Positions 40,091 through 53,326 are shown, counted from the stretch's first letter. The stretch: 64,000 bases of DNA from Heterobilharzia americana (GCA_944470555.2 OX104127.1:42397934-42461933), one strand, 5' to 3'. Made by a program: numbers and translations. The notes: generated by a model not told the origin, from the sequence alone.

Positions 40091-41202
40091 AAATACATTA
40101 CCACCATCAGGCCCACTGCACAACGCTTCTGGTGGCCGGCCATGAACATAGAAGTTGAGGAGTGGGCTCAGTCGCCCTCAGCTTGTCAGAAGTGTAAAGT
40201 CACACGACACACGAAAAGTTATTTAGGTTATTTTCTAACCCCAGACATGCGTTTCGACCATGTCCATATAGATATTGTGGGACCTTTACCGGATTATAAT
40301 CTATGAACTTACCTTTTCACCTGCGTGGGTAGTTCTACGAGATTGTCAGAGGCAGTACCTATTAAGGATATCACTCCTGAAACCGTCAGTTTTGTTTTCT
40401 TAGAAAGATGGATTGCGAACTTTGGATATCCATCTTACGCAGCAGCCAACCGTGTGCGCTAATTCAGGTGCGGTTTATTTCACGCTTTAACTGCACTTTT
40501 AGGCTGTATTCGATTCCGGATGACAGCCTACCATCCACAACTAAATGGCATGGTCGAACGTTTCCATCGGCAGCCGAAAGCTTCCCTTTCAGCTGCAAGC
40601 ATACCCAGGTAGACCAAGGCTCTGCCTGTAGTCTTACTAGGCATTCGTAACGCGTTGAAAGCCGACGCTGAAGGCACCCCTGAAGAACTCTTCTACGGGA
40701 CTACTCTTCACTGTCAGGCAACCTTGTTTCCCCTTCAACTTTCAGACATATTTTTGGCAAAACATCCTACGTGACTAGGTTCATAAAAGCAGTGCATTCA
40801 GTTGGGTTTACTCTTGTTCGATCTCAAACGACCGATGCCTTCGTTCACCCCGTTTTGCAAGAGACACCATATATGTTCATTAGCAACGATGCCCTCCTTC
40901 TACAACTTGAACCACCTTACAATGGACCATTCAAAGTGATCAAGCGGCACGAAGAATTCTATATAATCGGGCGAAACGGACTTGAAGATACTGTCAGTAT
41001 CGACCGTTTAAAACCAGCTTATTCCGAAAGCAACCTCATCACATGTGACGCCTCAGCTCACTATAGTCGACATGTGGATGGCCCAATTGTCGAAGCTCTT
41101 GATGAGGAAGTTCCTGGAGTTCTGGTACTACACAGATATAACAACAACCAGTACAGCAAAAAACACGATCATGTCGTACCGTTAGGATCCCGGAGTATCT
41201 GA
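40091..41202 (+). pseudogene. Gypsy integrase remnant with open C-terminal frame
   Basis: RFWWPAMNIEVEEWAQSPSA and CQKCKV are the zinc-binding region, with one Cys replaced. FDHVHIDIVGPLP (about 40255-40295) carries the first catalytic Asp; the second Asp region is lost; MVERFHR (about 40550) carries the Glu. A stop and frameshifts separate the blocks. The last part (40771-41202, 143 codons) is fully open and ends with EPPYNGPFKVIKRHEEFYII and SIDRLKPAYSES, the chromo-less C-terminal domain. Confidence 0.7.
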
Positions 41203-44200
41203 AGACATATTCAACTAAGTGGTGTGAGTTGAAATGTGCCGACTATTCCTAGATTAAATTGTTTTCCGGCCACTATTTTTTTATTCTCCAGGCATGAGGA
41301 AGTTTTTTGACATTTTGCCTTTTTGGTATCAATTTCTACCACCACATTATCGTAATTTTTCAGAGAAGCAAAATGGAAACGGGCCTAAAATCCACTTTCG
41401 ATATATTTATTTATGGATGTTCCCCATTTTTATGGAAACGTTTTTGTGATGGTAAAGACTGCTGTTTCTATTCAGGGCGCTACGAGTACTGAACGAAACA
41501 TCGGAGGAAACAAGGGTTGCTATCGATGTACAGTCCAATTTATTGTATTTTATTTTTCATTCACCACGACACCCTATAATAAGTTCAGACGACCAAGGAC
41601 CAATTCTATCAGTGAGCCCATCGGAAGAGTTCTGCCGGTGGAGAAACTACCGGCTTTTTTCTTCCGGCTTATGCCGTCACACGGTCCTCACGAATCCACT
41701 AGGGAGAAGTGATCAGTAGCATCAGACACCTCTCCAGAACCAATAGCCTAGGGTTCGGTAAGATTCAACGCTGATGCTGACCTGAATAGTTTAACTAAGC
41801 TCGCTGGGCCGAAGGCACCCAGGCAGGCATCCACGCCATTTGGCACACTGTCGCGTTACGTTGCACTTCTCGTAATCGATACCCTAACCAGTTAGTTGGA
41901 AAGCATAGGTATCTTGGCAAGGCCTCGCAAATGTACTATTCCGTCGGACTACACTGCTGTGTTCTCGTCTGGTCTCGTATTCCTATATGCACACCAAGCT
42001 AGTGGTTGGCCTCTGCACCCATCAAGTTCGCGCCGGACAGTTCTCATAACGTTACCGTGAGTTTTTCGGGGACGAAGACGGTTCACCGTGGTCACCTCTC
42101 CAAACCTTTGGTCAACATTCGTCTCTTCGTACATTTAGTTATTGGGATGAGCACACGTGATATAATATCCATCAGCAATGAACACTACCAGTGAAGATTC
42201 TTTTCACTAGCTTGTGTAGATTACCAACCGAATTGTATAACGTTAACAGAAGTGGGTGTCATTGACTTGGGGCTCAGTAGTGCGAAGGCCATCCAGCCAC
42301 ATTTGAACAGCTGTCTGGTCAAAATCGTGCATTAACAAGAAACGACGCTAGTCCTTCATGGCTAGTATCTGTATTCTGAAGTGAAGTTGCCACGTGCGCG
42401 CTACTCTTTATATATATATGTATATATATATATATGTGTGTACGGTACAAACTGCTATCATCCCATCGTTTCTGGGTGCGTGTGAACGGACCTCATCCAT
42501 GCCTAATCCCCCGAGTGAAATAATGCATCTCAGTAGTCCTGTTTTGGACACCAAGATTGACAGTTTGTTGCTAGCGTAGAGGCTCACTTGATAGTAAAGC
42601 AATGGAGATAAACGCTTCGGACTAAGAACATGCCACTCTTCTGTGCGGCGTATGGAAGCAGCAGCATGTTGCGAAAAATGGTCGCAGCGAGTAAAAACGG
42701 GTTGGTTTGGGAGCAGCGACTGATGGCTAGAACTTTCAAGGCCACTGCATCCGGTTTATCGATGAACATGTCAGGTTGTGCCGTAGTGGATGCACCTAGC
42801 ATATTTCAGCTAACGTTACGCATCGAGTAGGAATGACCGTCAACGGACTACCTATAAATCTATGTCTTTTGCCCTGGAGACAATTGCAACTGATCAGTAT
42901 GAGGCCTCAGAAGTTTCATTTGAGCCACAGGACTCGCCATTCACTTTCCTGTCCAGTTTTGTGTCAATGTTTTGTATTTTTGTGGATACCCGTACTTCTT
43001 GAGGAAGCCGCACATCTTTTCCTTGTTGTATCTTCAAGGTCAGTGTACTCACCTCGAGTACGACTTATGCAATCCCGGTGTAATTCATTTTAGTGCCTTC
43101 TCTTGTTGTGGCTACAACGTTGTTCCATTTTACACCCAACGATCCCTATTCCGTAAGATTTTTTACGCTGAAAAACTTTTTCTGTAATAGCAGCCGTACT
43201 ATCTAGTTGAAACAACCCACAATAAACTAGCCTGCAGTAAATGCTACTTCTTGTTGAGTCGTCACCATTTGTTACGGGTCAAAGTCGCAACGAGATGGCT
43301 ATATTTCTGTGTAAGATTACGGAAACCTAGGGAACATGATACGTCTTGATTTATGATGGCGCACAACCTTCTTGCTCGAGGGGACAATGGTACCACAGTC
43401 CCAGCGACCGTGGGTATCAGCCAAGTGCTTGATATCATAATGCATATTGTCAGTACTCAATCGGAGTTCTGCTTGTTAGTGTACTTAAGCAGTTGCCAGA
43501 AGCATGCACCTAAGTGCATTTAAAACCCTCACAGTACAAACGGATGCATTATATAGTTACGGAGTGCAAAAAGAACCATTTGGCTCCACATTTACGGCAC
43601 CACTCAACAGTAAGATGATTAGCTATCCACCTTCATAGTTGTAAATATACTTGTTGCTGGTCCAACTTTCGTTTGCAAGAGAAAACGGCAGGCATATTGT
43701 GGATATTGGAACGCCTCAAGGGCTTTATGTGAGCCACTCCCACTACGAAAACGTTTGCTGCTGACCGCGCCAGCTGATATATTTGAGCTGTGCATATAAA
43801 ACGCGGCACTGCTCGGATAATTTTTTGTCTTTCTCGTGACCACAACACTCATAAAAAAGGTGAGATACAGAGTTATGCCACACAACTGAATTTTAGGCTC
43901 GTAATCTCGTGTAAGCGTGCCTTGGTCGAATTATCCTAACAAATAGTTCCGAAGGATAATATCTTTCTCTAATAACCTTTCACATTTAATCAATGAGCAC
44001 GTTAAGCCAACTGTTTGGATCAGTTGTTGGCTACTGTCTACCAGGTTGGTTTCACGAACTGTTAGTTTTGATGTACCGTATTCGTGGTGACAGCAGCTCC
44101 CCGGAGAAGCGTGGTCTCATCTCACGTTCCCCTTAAATTACATGCATGATATATTCAGTGAGATAGAAAGTTTCTTTGCTGTTGAAAAGGTCTCGCCTCA

Positions 44201-45479
44201 CCGCCGAAGGTGGTGTTAGGGTGATGTAGAGCCACAGGTCTGGTGCCATGTGACGGACCGGTCTAAAGACTATGCAGGAAACCGGCACACATTGCCAAGC
44301 ATACAAACCAAGGGGTGCGGAGACTAAGAAAAAGAGCCAGTGACGTGGAAACGATTACCCTTATGGGAAGCGCTCCGGAATTTCTGAAAGGCCGGCGAAG
44401 TTCCAACTAACTGTGTACTTCTATTGACCTCCAAGTATATACCCAGCTTACGTGCCGCGGCACTTCAATTTCCAGTAGCTTGAGGTTAGTCATGAGGTGT
44501 TCGTGTGGAAAGAACCATATGCGCGCCTAGCCAGGTGTAGTACTTGAGTGCGGCAACCCCCCACACTAAAATAGAAGGCAGTTGAACACGCTTCGCATCC
44601 ATCAGATGTAGCGCGGCCCAGGACTGGTCTGCTCCTATTCCTAGTTAAAGGACGGGGATTAAAGCACTGGGACACCTTCGCTACTTCACAAAATTTGGGA
44701 GTTTCGTCATCTTGAACTAGCTGCTCGCCGCCGGAACCCTAGCTTTTAGGAGTAAATGTGAGCAGGTCAAAGATCTGAGGCTATCTCTGTCTTCGTAGCA
44801 TTGCCCGTGTGCGGCAGCTACTGCCCACCTCGACATACAATTCTAGCAGAAGTCGTGTTGGGTTCGAAGGGGGCTCAGGGTTTCCAAACCGAGACTTGGT
44901 GCCAGTGAGTGAAGTTTTTGACTGCTGATCTTAGCCGTGAGGGCGAGTCAGCAGCTATTTGGCCTGAGTCATCGAAGTGTTTGACCGCAATTCCACTAGC
45001 TTAGGTTGTGTAGTCAGTAAAGTACACATTGGTAAAGTATATTTCACCTTGATGTTGAGTCATTCTTACCCACACGTCTAAAAATAAACACGGTATACCC
45101 AAAACCTTGTAAGTATTTTACGTAGGATAACCATAAGAGTCATTTTTCCATGCATAAATTAAAGTGTTCATATAGCTCGAGTGTCGCAAAGACAGGAACT
45201 TCTCTCTTCCCAATTTCGTCTTGTGTGGTATATCATTCCCCAGTTTCTGCTCGTGCTTTCCTTTTCCCCTCCCGTTTTCAGCTGAAGTTTGAAGAGAAAA
45301 CCTTGAGCATAATTTTGGCCAAAACTGTCAACCTACTGACCATACTACTTCATACGTGATACCAGAATTTATTGGAAGAATACTTCTTCTGGCCTTCCCC
45401 TATTGATTTTAAACTTTCTGAAACGTTCTACAACAGCCTAGATGCAACCATGTACGAAAACCCATCTACAATGAATGAG
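41203..45479. other. 4.3 kb without recognised genes
   Basis: Mostly decayed sequence. A TA/TG microsatellite lies at 42408-42440. Frames up to 99 codons (41413-41712) and a 72/66-codon pair at 42.58-42.83 kb show no domain. No repeat I could match inside the window before family B begins at about 45480. Confidence 0.35.
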
Positions 45480-46240
45480 CTAAGGCTTCTGGACGATCAC
45501 AGTGGCAGCGAAAATCTGGACAAACAACTAAATCTAAGAGATAAACTCACCTAGTGACTCAAATACTTTACCTCGTTTGACTCCGTTTTGTAGAAGACAA
45601 TTAACAGTCAACCTACCTCCTTGATAATGCTGAGTGCTTCAATGTGAACTCTATGTGCAAAACTCCATCACTATTGAAAATAGTCTTTCACTGTTTATCT
45701 CTTTGTACGTGAACAACTAAATTTGATGGACTATGTCTTTATTGCTGGGCAAGGTCACGCTACGAGTGGTAAATGCGAAGACTTATATACTCCTGCGGAT
45801 TATGTGGTGCTGACACTTACTGTTACCTGAAATCGATTAAGTGAGCTTTCGTTGGCCAACAACACTATTAACTGATGTCAAAATAAACGTTTATCTGAAG
45901 AAACACGGAACTGTACCACCAGGTTAACCGTCTAAGCCACATGTAACGCAAACGTCAAATATTGAACCATTTTCGTATCGCTTTATTGTGTAAAAGGAAT
46001 GATGAGCCGAGACGACCTAAACTCATAAGCAATTTGAATGTGTTGCGAAGTGATATTTTTCTGTTCTTTTCATAACCTGTGGTCACTTTTATTATCATGA
46101 TAAACCGTGATGCGATACCTTCCGTTTCATTCAGGACAGCTAAACTACTGGAGATTTATTTACCATTATCAATTTGATGATGCCTGCAAACTGGCTTCTT
46201 TCATGTTAGACTGTTAATTTGAGGATAAAATATTTATTTA
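45480..46240 (-). repeat. Family B repeat, copy Z
   Basis: Same orientation as copy U (37280-37985); the reverse complement of 45775-45910 and 46015-46240 aligns with copies X and Y (cagataaacgtttattttgacatcagtt / cagataaacacttattttaatatcagtt; tttcatagcctgcaggcac / tttcataacctgtggtcac read on the same strand). Confidence 0.55.
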
Positions 46241-47789
46241 TTATTTATTTACCAATAATAACTAGAAGTTGGTGACAGGGCTCCTCCTACCGAACACCCT
46301 TGTCTAATTCGGCATCGGTTTTTCCGTGGTGCTTGTTCTTTGCACGCTACCGTCAAGTGTGGCATCCTGAACCGACGTGCCCGTGTTCAAGGTTTTACGT
46401 TGATTTCGCCCGCCTGCTTCCTAAGTGGAAGCCCACCACCAGGTAAAATAAGAAAGCGGAGAACGACTTAACGAAAATGCCTGTTTGGCGGCGAGTGGTT
46501 AGTCTTTTTAGTCACAATGACACCAATTTTCCAGTTTGCACTTGCAGAAACATTATGAGGATTGCATACTGGGTTCCCATATACAGTAAAACCTTCAATT
46601 TCATCAGCTTGGGCATGACTTCATCTGTGTTGAAACGGGACCACACCCGTAGTGACTTCTTATGGAACTCCGTATATGACCGTTACCATTCCTTAAAAAA
46701 TAAGAAGACGAACTGACACTTAGTTCATGGTATGATTAGCAGAAAATAAATTATCCAAGAAAGTGAACTGAAGCGGAATTCTCCATCTCGTGTCATCGAA
46801 TTGGGTGGACCCCCACGGGGACTCCTTTTTCAGAGTCAAAATCCGACGTTTGCGCCTCAAATACTTTTATTTTGGAGAACTTGGATGCATCAGTTGTAGA
46901 ATTGGTAAAAATGTGAGGATAAATGGTTCGCACGCACACTTACGTGAATATGACTTTTAGACCCAAGTGACTTAGACAGCAGAAAGTAAAATCGCCTTCT
47001 TCTAAGCATCTGCGTTGTTCCCATGCGGCAAGTTGGCCTGATTAGCAAATGTACAGGCTACTAGTTGCCTCCCATACCAAAACACTAACAGGGACAGTAA
47101 TGCCGGGAAAGCGTGGACCACGACAACTGCTCTTCATTAGGTAGGAAAGTAGGACTTCTGCATGACGAGCAGCTTATGTTTAAACATTTAATAGCACTCA
47201 TTTGCCACAAGCCTCACAATTAAACGGCGGTTGCTTGTCATATTTACAATCGAGTGCTCCCAACAATGACATTGCACATAATAAACCTTTCACTACCTCA
47301 TGACATCCACCCTCTGCAAGTAGTCTTCATACTACTAACCCTTCAGCCCCAACAAGATGCACCTTACCTCACTAGAATTATTTTGTAATCGAAAGCACTG
47401 GCCATGCACATTCAGAGATAATATTTGTTTCAAAAAATTTAAAAGCATGCTACAAACCACTGGTTAAATATCCATTGAGTCTGTATGGTCTGGGTATATT
47501 ACGCATGGAAATGCGGTAATTTCTTCTGTGACTAAATCTGAAAACTTTTCACAGCCACCTCATTTACGTAACTAAGGAAACTGTAGTTACAGGAGACCAC
47601 GGGAACGCTCAACGAACGTAACGGTGTTGCTGTAGACATTCAGTGGAGCCTAAAGGTGGCCAACATTTCAACTACAAAAAGGAAGCAAACATGAAGACAC
47701 TAACTAACCACAACTAAGCCACTTTAGAGACGTTAGAAAACTTAGGCATAACAACAAAGCGTGTACACCTAGTACCCATTCCACTACAT
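46241..47789. other. Unassigned sequence
   Basis: Begins with an AT-rich (ttattta)n-like stretch at 46235-46255. A 79-codon plus frame (46477-46716) has no domain. Nothing else recognised. Confidence 0.3.
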
Positions 47790-48284
47790 ATGAGCAGCGT
47801 CCGTGTAACGAGGAAAACCCACTATCTTGGACGTACTTTCACCAGCCATTTGAGAACTACGTATAATTCTTCATATATACATCAACACACCGCCAGTCGC
47901 GACTTTAAGCCCACCATTGCTAATATATACCACAACCCTTTCGTGAACATAAAGATAACTTCACAGTGGCAGCGAAGTGGACGTGCTTCCTACGTGGTCT
48001 GCAAAAGGCGTCCCTTATGCCAGTTCAGCAGTAATTACTATAGAGCCTTGCGCCTTATCATCCCCTTTACAGAGCTAATGGCTTTTGCTTTGCCAAAAAT
48101 TAAGCTCAGCGTAACAAAATATTGTCAAGTGTTACTATGGAACACTTGCCTTCTGCCAACAAAGTCAGTGATACATATGTACTGGGTGAACACGACTGCC
48201 GCATGCGAGAGAAGGGACAACATTGGTGCAGCTGTAATTCAAGTGGTGAAGTATTTAAAAAATTTTTTGCATGAAATGGCCTGA
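47790..48284 (+). CDS. 164-codon open frame of unknown function
   Basis: The longest unexplained plus-strand frame in the window. Basic (many R, K, H, Y), mixed hydrophobicity (LRLIIPFTELMAFALPKIKL), several Cys. No signal peptide and no recognised motif. A few hundred bases downstream the RTE-like element at 48.8 kb begins, so it might be part of a repeat. It could also be a chance frame; nothing else supports transcription. Confidence 0.2.
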   Translation: MSSVRVTRKTHYLGRTFTSHLRTTYNSSYIHQHTASRDFKPTIANIYHNPFVNIKITSQWQRSGRASYVVCKRRPLCQFSSNYYRALRLIIPFTELMAFALPKIKLSVTKYCQVLLWNTCLLPTKSVIHMYWVNTTAACERRDNIGAAVIQVVKYLKNFLHEMA

Positions 48285-48829
48285 AAAAAGGCTACAGTAG
48301 TTAAAAATGCCCACAGAAAAACTAAGTTACCTGTCGTTGAAACATTAAAGCAAAAGAAGGGCTATACTCAGCGTCGTTGCTGCAGTGGCTTCACAGCTAG
48401 TGTCAAGTGGGCGATCAAAATTTCAAACGCACTGTCAAAGACATCGGTTTACGTAAAACGCTTGATCACATCATTTCAACAGCAGTGTACTCACTGAGGA
48501 TGAACTGCTTATTTTGAGGCTAATAATTAACGATCAGTGTTAAAAGCTTTTTTTTCTTGGCCGAATGAACCGCGACGCGCCAAGTAGTGGGACACCAATC
48601 CACCTTCTAGAAGAGGGACGTATCTTGAGAAAGCTGCAAAAAGGTTTCATTGTATAAACAAGATAAATCACTCATATCACACTCATGGGCATCCGGAAAG
48701 AGATGCAAACTGCTTCTGAGCGCAAGTTGCTCGCATAATCCGCTGCGTTAGCTTCATGTCACGGGTTGCTCCTACATGCTGGACGCCCGAGACATGATCT
48801 TCTTAGGTCTGGGTTCCATAAACAAGAGG
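48285..48829. other. Unassigned, possibly decayed RTE-like 5' end
   Basis: No alignment with the family A leader could be made, though the following element lacks its own recognisable leader, so part of this stretch may be leader beyond recognition. Confidence 0.25.
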
Positions 48830-51815
48830 TATGGAATGTAGCAAGGTAGCGGCTTGCTATGTGTATACCCGCAAGTGGAGTGGGAGTCGCAGCGTGATTA
48901 CTGAGGCAGGCCTCACGAGCTACTCGTTGCACATAGTCATCTCCTTCGTCTATATTTCAACGGTCAGCTTGTTCAGAGTACTGAGTGACTCTTTGTGGTC
49001 CCCGTTTACGCGCCCACTGACTGCCGTTCAGAGGAAGTGAAGGAAGAGTTCTACCGTAAATTGTCTAGCCTCTTCTCGAAGGCTAAATGTTCGGACATGG
49101 TGGTTGTTGCAGGCGGCTTCAACTCACAGGTGGGTAGGCTGAGTGAGGCAGAAAGGCACTTAGGTGGCGCTTTCGGAGTCCCGGCTGAAAGTGTAGATAA
49201 CGGTGAGCGTCTACTACAACCGCGCTCGGATAACCGCCCATTTTTAGCTAGCACAAATTTCAGGCATAAAAAAAGACACTATCTCACGTGGCGTCCACAG
49301 GGCTCAACTCACTGATGGACGCAGATAGACCATATCGGTATTAGTCATCACTGGAGAGGATTGGTGGAAGACAGTCGCTTCTTCTGGAGTACGCATTTGG
49401 ATAGCGATCAAGCGGCGGTCCGAGCACGTATATGCCTGCGTCTCAATAGACTTAAGAAACATTTGGCAACAAAACCACTATGAGTGCTGCTGAACAACGA
49501 AAACACCAAAGCCCTGTTCAGCGAGAAGTTGGCTAGGAAGTTATCGGGACAAAAGACTATCACTCATCAGGAAGAAGCTTTGTGACATCTTCAGTCTGCT
49601 GCGGAGGCAGGGTTAAGGACCGTAGCTGACTCCAAAATAGTGGCTAGTGGATTCCAGCGGCTTCTTCCGAACTAATGGATGCATGTTAGCGCAGCCCTGC
49701 AGGCCCTGAGTACAATGAAGCGCGAGCGTAACCCAAAAGTAGATTGAGAAAAAGTCTGCGCAACGATCGTGAACAGTGGTGGGCAGCGAGGGCTTAAGGG
49801 ATAGAAAAGGCAGCGGCGATTGGCGACAGCAAACAGTTATTTGGACCTGCTAAGGAGACTGGGGAAAAAGGTCAACAACAGTTTGTGAGACTATAGCGGA
49901 GAAGGACGGGCCTACGATTCACTCACCCGGGGGGGGGACGACTGGAACGATGGGCAGGACACTTCAAGGAACAGTTTAACTGGCGTCCAGCAACCACCGC
50001 GTTGCCCGCTATCCAGTCGGATCCCAAATGGAACACTGACATAAGCCCCACAACACTAGGAGAAGTCCAGAAAGCTGTAGGCAACCTGAAACGAGGAGGG
50101 GCGGCAGGACCGATGGGCCAACTCCGGAGGTATACGAGGGTGATGGCAAGGTGCTCTTAGTCAGGTTAACGGAAGTGTTAACCGGTGTTTGGGATTTAAA
50201 TACGATCCCCTCTGACTAGTCTAAATCATGGACTATCCCTGTCTTCGAGAAAGGCGAGAAGTCCTATTGTGGTAACCCAGAGGAACCAGCCTAGATGAAC
50301 ATAGTGTCCAAGATCCCAGGTTCTATAATTCTTCGACGCCCGAGTGGAGCTCGGGAACAGCGAACCTGAGAAAACCAGGCAGGATTTAGACCCGGCCGTG
50401 GGTGAACCGACCAAATTTTCACACCGCGCCTGGTCCTGAAACATAGAGGCGCTTACCGCAGCCCGACAACGGTCGTATTTCTCGACTTGAAGGCGGCATT
50501 TGACTCCGTTGATCCAGAAGTCCCATGGCAATGTCCCTCACTGAAAGACGCGCTGAGTAAGTACATCACCTTATCGTAAGCTCTCTACTCGAACACTTGT
50601 GGGCATGTTAGAGCCTATGGTGAGATGTCCAGGGAGCTTCGTTCATCGAGTGGTGTCCGTCAAGGGTGCCCACTGTCTCCATTCTTATTCAATTTTGCCG
50701 TAGACATTCTCATAGGGGTCTCCCCCTCGTCATCAGGTTACACGGATATTGACCTTATCACAGGAGAATTTTTGTAAGACCTAGAATATGCAGATGACAT
50801 AGTCCTGTTAGATGAAGACGCTGACAAGATGCAGAGTCTTTTGAAAACCTTGAGTGTCAACCTCAGAATGTTTAGGATGCGGTTCTTACCACCCATATCC
50901 AAATCGATGCTCCAGGATTGGTCTTCAGCGGTGCCAAGGCTAACAGTAGGGAGTGAGGCGGTTGAGTGTGTCGACCACTTCACCTACCTGGGAAGCAGGT
51001 TCAGCCTTGGTAGGTCAGTCACCGATGAAATCTCTGCACGGATACGAAAGGCCGGATCGGCTTTTGCCAACATACGCCACGTATGGCGCAGCGGTGATAC
51101 CTGTCCGTCTATTAAGGGTGACGTGTACTGCGCAGCAGTCCGGTCTGTTCTACTGTATGGCTGTGAAACATGGCCCTCGACGGTGCAAGACATCAGGTTT
51201 CCGGTGTTTGACCGCCGTTGCCTTCGTAGTATAGGTCGTATTCCGTGGTGCCATCGCGTGAGTAATGCAGACGTCAGGAATATGATTTTAGGGAGAAGAG
51301 GTAAATCAGGTGACGAAACAATGAATCTAAATCGACCGAGATGGTTTGAGTACGTACTACGCATGCCTAGCTACCGATTGCCTAGTCACACAATGCTGGC
51401 CGAAGTAGGCCCAGGCTGGAAAAAGGCTCGAGGTGGCCAGAATAAAGCATGGAACCAATGCATGAAGTCTTTGAATGTTGGTTCGAGCCATATAGGGCGA
51501 TGCAGACTACGTGGTTGGAGTCGGCGGGACAAGAGGAACCAGTTGTTGGAGACTACGCAATATGCTTGGGAACCGATGTCAGTGATGCGGACGTACACAC
51601 ACATTAGCCTCATCTTAACGATGCTACACCGATTCTCATCATTTTGTCGTTCTTCCTTTCTTTCTTCTCGGACTTTATACTTCTTTTGACTGAATTTTCT
51701 TATCTTCATCTTTCACCTTACTACCTTTCTACCTGACGTACTGATACGAGCTGTGGCAACTCTGGCCGTTATGCAGTAATGCCTGGTCCTATGTTGACAC
51801 TGATTGATTGATTGT
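48830..51815 (+). pseudogene. RTE-like non-LTR retrotransposon, nearly complete but decayed
   Basis: Endonuclease: YAPTDCRSEEVKEEFYRKLS, VVVAGGFNSQVGRLSEAERH, NGERLL, LASTNFRH (48995-49315), then QIDHIGISHHWRG and LDSDQAAVRA (about 49320-49430; SDH has become SDQ). RT: EVQKAVGNLKRGGAAGP (about 50060), VFLDLKAAFDSVD (about 50478), RQGCPLSPFLFNFAVDIL (about 50660), LEYADDIVLL with YADD intact at 50787-50798, VDHFTYLGSRFSLGR, RSVLLYGCETW, HRVSNADVR. A 286-codon frame (50829-51689) covers the C-terminal third. Stops and frameshifts elsewhere. The 3' end has a TGAT tail. This copy is the reference for the fragments at 8.8-11.1, 16.8-18.1, 20.0 and 62.9 kb. Confidence 0.78.
51801..51814 (+). repeat. 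(TGAT)n 3' tail of the RTE-like element
   Basis: TGATTGATTGATTG directly after the 3' UTR (ggccgttatgcagtaatgcctgg). Short tandem 3' tails in place of poly(A) are typical for RTE-type elements, and the 17.8-kb fragment ends with a related tgctgattga. Confidence 0.65.
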
Positions 51816-53259
51816 TATTACGACAACATTTATCGACAATGTAGGCTTGCCCGTCATCCAAGCGTCAAACGAAGTGGCTTCTAAGAGTGCCTTCTAGGAA
51901 GTATTCATCCTCTTTTCAACTTGACCACAAACAGTGAAATGTTTGAGTCTCATAACCTGCTCAGACAGTATAGACATAAACACATGCTGGGCTAGCCAGG
52001 CTGGCATTGCTCGCAGAGACTTGTTGAGACTCGGCGAGGCTATGAAAAAATAGTCAAGCCTTCCCATTAGCAGGCCCATCACAAAAAGGGCAAGATAATA
52101 GAGGTAAATTTACACAAACCCATTAATATGACCAGAAATAATGCGTCTCAGCCGGCGAATATGTGGAAAATAAGCTTATTTTAACTGACCTGCCTTCCGA
52201 AACATCAGAGAGATAGAAGGAATAAACCAGACTGTTGGGTGACAAAGCCAGCATGATAAACATTGCATGTTAGAGTAACGTTTATCAAATCTGAACGCCA
52301 ACAGTGCCGGCAACACTTATAAATCAGCAGAAAGCTCGCGAGCACGAAATCAGTCATCCAACATGGACTGCTACGGTGGTGGTCAGCATGACAGCATGAA
52401 GATTGGCCGTTGGGCGTGTGTTCAAGTGAACCTGCGGGAAACCGGTGGATTCAACTTGAAGTAAGGCTTCACCAGTCTTTTATGTTTTATTTCCCGTAGT
52501 CTTTTTTATCTGTCAAATGTCCTCTTTATGTGACGTGCGAAATTCGGTTGAATATTTCTTCACATCCATGCTGCAAAATGCCTCATTTTAGTTGGGAAAT
52601 ACTATGCTGTTCAAAAGGATATCAAAAAACCTTGAGAATGAGAAGGAAGCGATGAAAGAAAAAAGTCAGAGTAATCAGTCGAGGACGATCAGCTGCATAA
52701 GTTTTATTAAAAATCCCTTTATTACTTTCCGGGTGACTCCTAGTGACATGACCAGGAACTGATCTCACTGGCGCAGAAACAGAGATATACTGTTTTCCCC
52801 TTGGCCATCACACGACAGCAAGTTGCTTGTTTTACAGCCTCTCTAAACCTGCTGACTTTTAACGACTTTTAGTTACGTTCCAGCTATTTGTTTGCTCCTC
52901 ATCTTCATGCTTCACGACCTGAAGCGTTGAAATAAAATGTGGCGACTTGAACTCTGTACTCGAACACTCCCGGTCATGTCATGTCATCACTATTTCTCGA
53001 GGTTGTTACATCGACTATTGAACGGCATGGATGTTCCTCATACACTTAATTAGAAGTGCTCTTCCTTCTTCGTTTAGCCTTGTTTTAGGCTATTGTGCTA
53101 TGTGGGGGTGATGATATAATGATGGTCGAGTGGAAGTTTGAATGTGGGCGGGATATGGTGTGATATGACCGGTTGATCAGTATGTTAAAAATTCCCACCG
53201 TCAAAATTAGAAGAAAACATATAAGCTTACAATATTGTTTTCAATTAGTTTTCATCGGG
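51816..53259. other. Unassigned sequence
   Basis: No coding-like frame. A short block at about 52945-52990 (actcgaacactcccggtcatgtc) resembles the LYSNTxGRVR block of the RTE-like RT and may be a tiny relic. Confidence 0.3.
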
Positions 53260-53287
53260 CATTAAACCATTAATGACTGGTTTAATG
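53260..53287. repeat. Perfect 9-bp inverted repeat
   Basis: CATTAAACC (53260-53268) and GGTTTAATG (53279-53287) around a 10-nt loop. It lies 40 nt upstream of a hammerhead-like core. Confidence 0.6.
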
Positions 53288-53326
53288 TTCTATATATAAG
53301 AAGATTTATGTATATTAGCGCAGAGC

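Larger units (their letters stand above)
37990..41202 (+). pseudogene. CsRn1/Boudicca-type Ty3/Gypsy retrotransposon, decayed; LTRs not found
   Basis: Gag, protease, RNase H, and integrase remnants occur in the Gypsy order on the plus strand across 3.2 kb. The CHCC-type Gag motif and the C-terminal GPFKV...DTVSIDRLKPAY block point to the CsRn1 clade, which is widespread in flukes. Most of the RT palm is missing. No direct terminal repeats flank the coding region: the sequence upstream is family B and the 300 bp after the stop at 41202 resemble nothing upstream. The tRNA primer site was not found. Confidence 0.75.

Noticed and set aside
37700..41600. LTRs of the Gypsy element
   Set aside because: No direct repeat found between the 300 bp upstream of Gag and the 300 bp after the last frame; the upstream block is family B, which also occurs away from the element and in reverse.
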